DNA of 5,441 nt from an uncultured Collinsella sp. (GTDB taxonomy: Bacteria > Actinomycetota > Coriobacteriia > Coriobacteriales > Coriobacteriaceae), in contig CAAEEB010000030.1 in assembly GCA_900754745.1 (NCBI GenBank), forward strand, positions 1 to 5,441. Direction: 5' to 3'. Of this stretch, positions 5,052 through 5,441 are shown piece by piece. The notes beneath the pieces were generated by a model. It was given only the letters and a program-made list of their open reading frames with translations, was not told the DNA's origin and did not search any database. Within the stretch, counting starts at the first letter, position 1, and each line of letters starts with the position of its first letter. The translations under genes and the position numbers were made by a program.

Positions 5052-5441
5052 TTAGTACTGCTCGATACCCATGTAGCGACGAACCTCGGGGCTGTGATCG
5101 AACACCTTGCCGCGTGCGGCGCGCAGCTCGCAGCTCATGTTGTAGAAGAAGATCGGCTCCAGGTACGAACGCACGCTGGCAGGCACCTCGCCCACGCCGT
5201 ACTCGAGCGCGTCGAGCACCATGATCGTGTCGGTGTGCGTGTTGAGGAACGCAAGAGCGCGCTCCTCCATGGGGCGGCACTCGCCCGATCCGAGCTGCAC
5301 AAAGTAGAATACGCCGGGCTCGGTGGCTTCGAACGGGCCATGGAAGTACTCGCCGGAGTGGATGTAGCAGCAGTGCTGCCACTGCATCTCCATGAGCGAG
5401 CAGATGGCCATAGCGTAGGTCTGGCTAAAGTTGGGGCCGGA
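5052..5441 (-). CDS. C-terminal part of a SIS-domain sugar-phosphate protein (FrlB-like deglycase/isomerase), 5' end outside window
   Basis: The minus-strand frame is open from the window edge to TAA at 5052-5054, giving 129 visible residues; the start lies beyond 5441. The visible part begins SGPNFSQTYAMAICSLMEMQW, followed by IHSGEYFHGPFE (28-38), then ECRPMEERALAFL, and ends RRYMGIEQY. The GEY.HGPFE motif corresponds to the HGP motif of the second SIS domain in GlmS-type isomerases. The combination with 'LMEMQW' and the 'RRYM' tail resembles fructoselysine-6-phosphate deglycase (FrlB) and related Amadori-product deglycases, which split phosphorylated sugar-amino-acid adducts in the cytoplasm. 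The substrate cannot be read from this half, and a generic phosphosugar isomerase is the alternative. Neighbouring transporter or kinase genes, if any, would be outside the window. The gene converges on the dehydrogenase. Confidence 0.75.
   Translation of the reverse strand, partial: SGPNFSQTYAMAICSLMEMQWQHCCYIHSGEYFHGPFEATEPGVFYFVQLGSGECRPMEERALAFLNTHTDTIMVLDALEYGVGEVPASVRSYLEPIFFYNMSCELRAARGKVFDHSPEVRRYMGIEQY

Overview
The window looks like a piece of chromosome from a high-GC Gram-positive gut anaerobe of the Coriobacteriia, most likely Collinsella or a close relative. This rests on GC-rich codon use, the mix of genes, and several kinds of palindromic intergenic repeat. The genus is inferred from impression and was not tested by a search.

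Layout: (1) 1-216, the 3' end of a plus-strand gene resembling the C-terminus of an M16C (PreP-type) peptidase, followed by a terminator-like palindrome. (2) 262-604, a gap holding two tandem long palindromes and a leader hairpin. (3) 605-1201, 5-formyltetrahydrofolate cyclo-ligase (plus). (4) 1227-1372, composite repeat copy A. (5) 1398-2360, a minus-strand protein joining an AbiEi-like region to a DUF559/Vsr-like nuclease region, with a possible operator upstream. (6) 2657-2772, composite repeat copy B. (7) 2804-3730, the homoserine O-acyltransferase metA (minus). (8) 3741-3941, the divergent metA/dehydrogenase promoter region, with a second, inverted copy of the first palindrome. (9) 3942-4919, an L-lactate / L-2-hydroxyacid dehydrogenase (plus), closed by a strong intrinsic terminator. 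(10) 5052-5441, the 3' end of a minus-strand SIS-domain sugar-phosphate protein resembling FrlB.

The housekeeping genes serve one-carbon folate metabolism, methionine entry, fermentative redox balance and phosphosugar metabolism. They form no shared operon; each is separated by its own intergenic region. The accessory part is the AbiEi/DUF559 gene. It lies between two direct copies of the same repeat, which in turn lie between two convergent housekeeping genes (the cyclo-ligase and metA). This suggests a gain-and-loss cassette carrying a candidate defence or toxin-antitoxin-type nuclease. Its function is inferred from architecture only.
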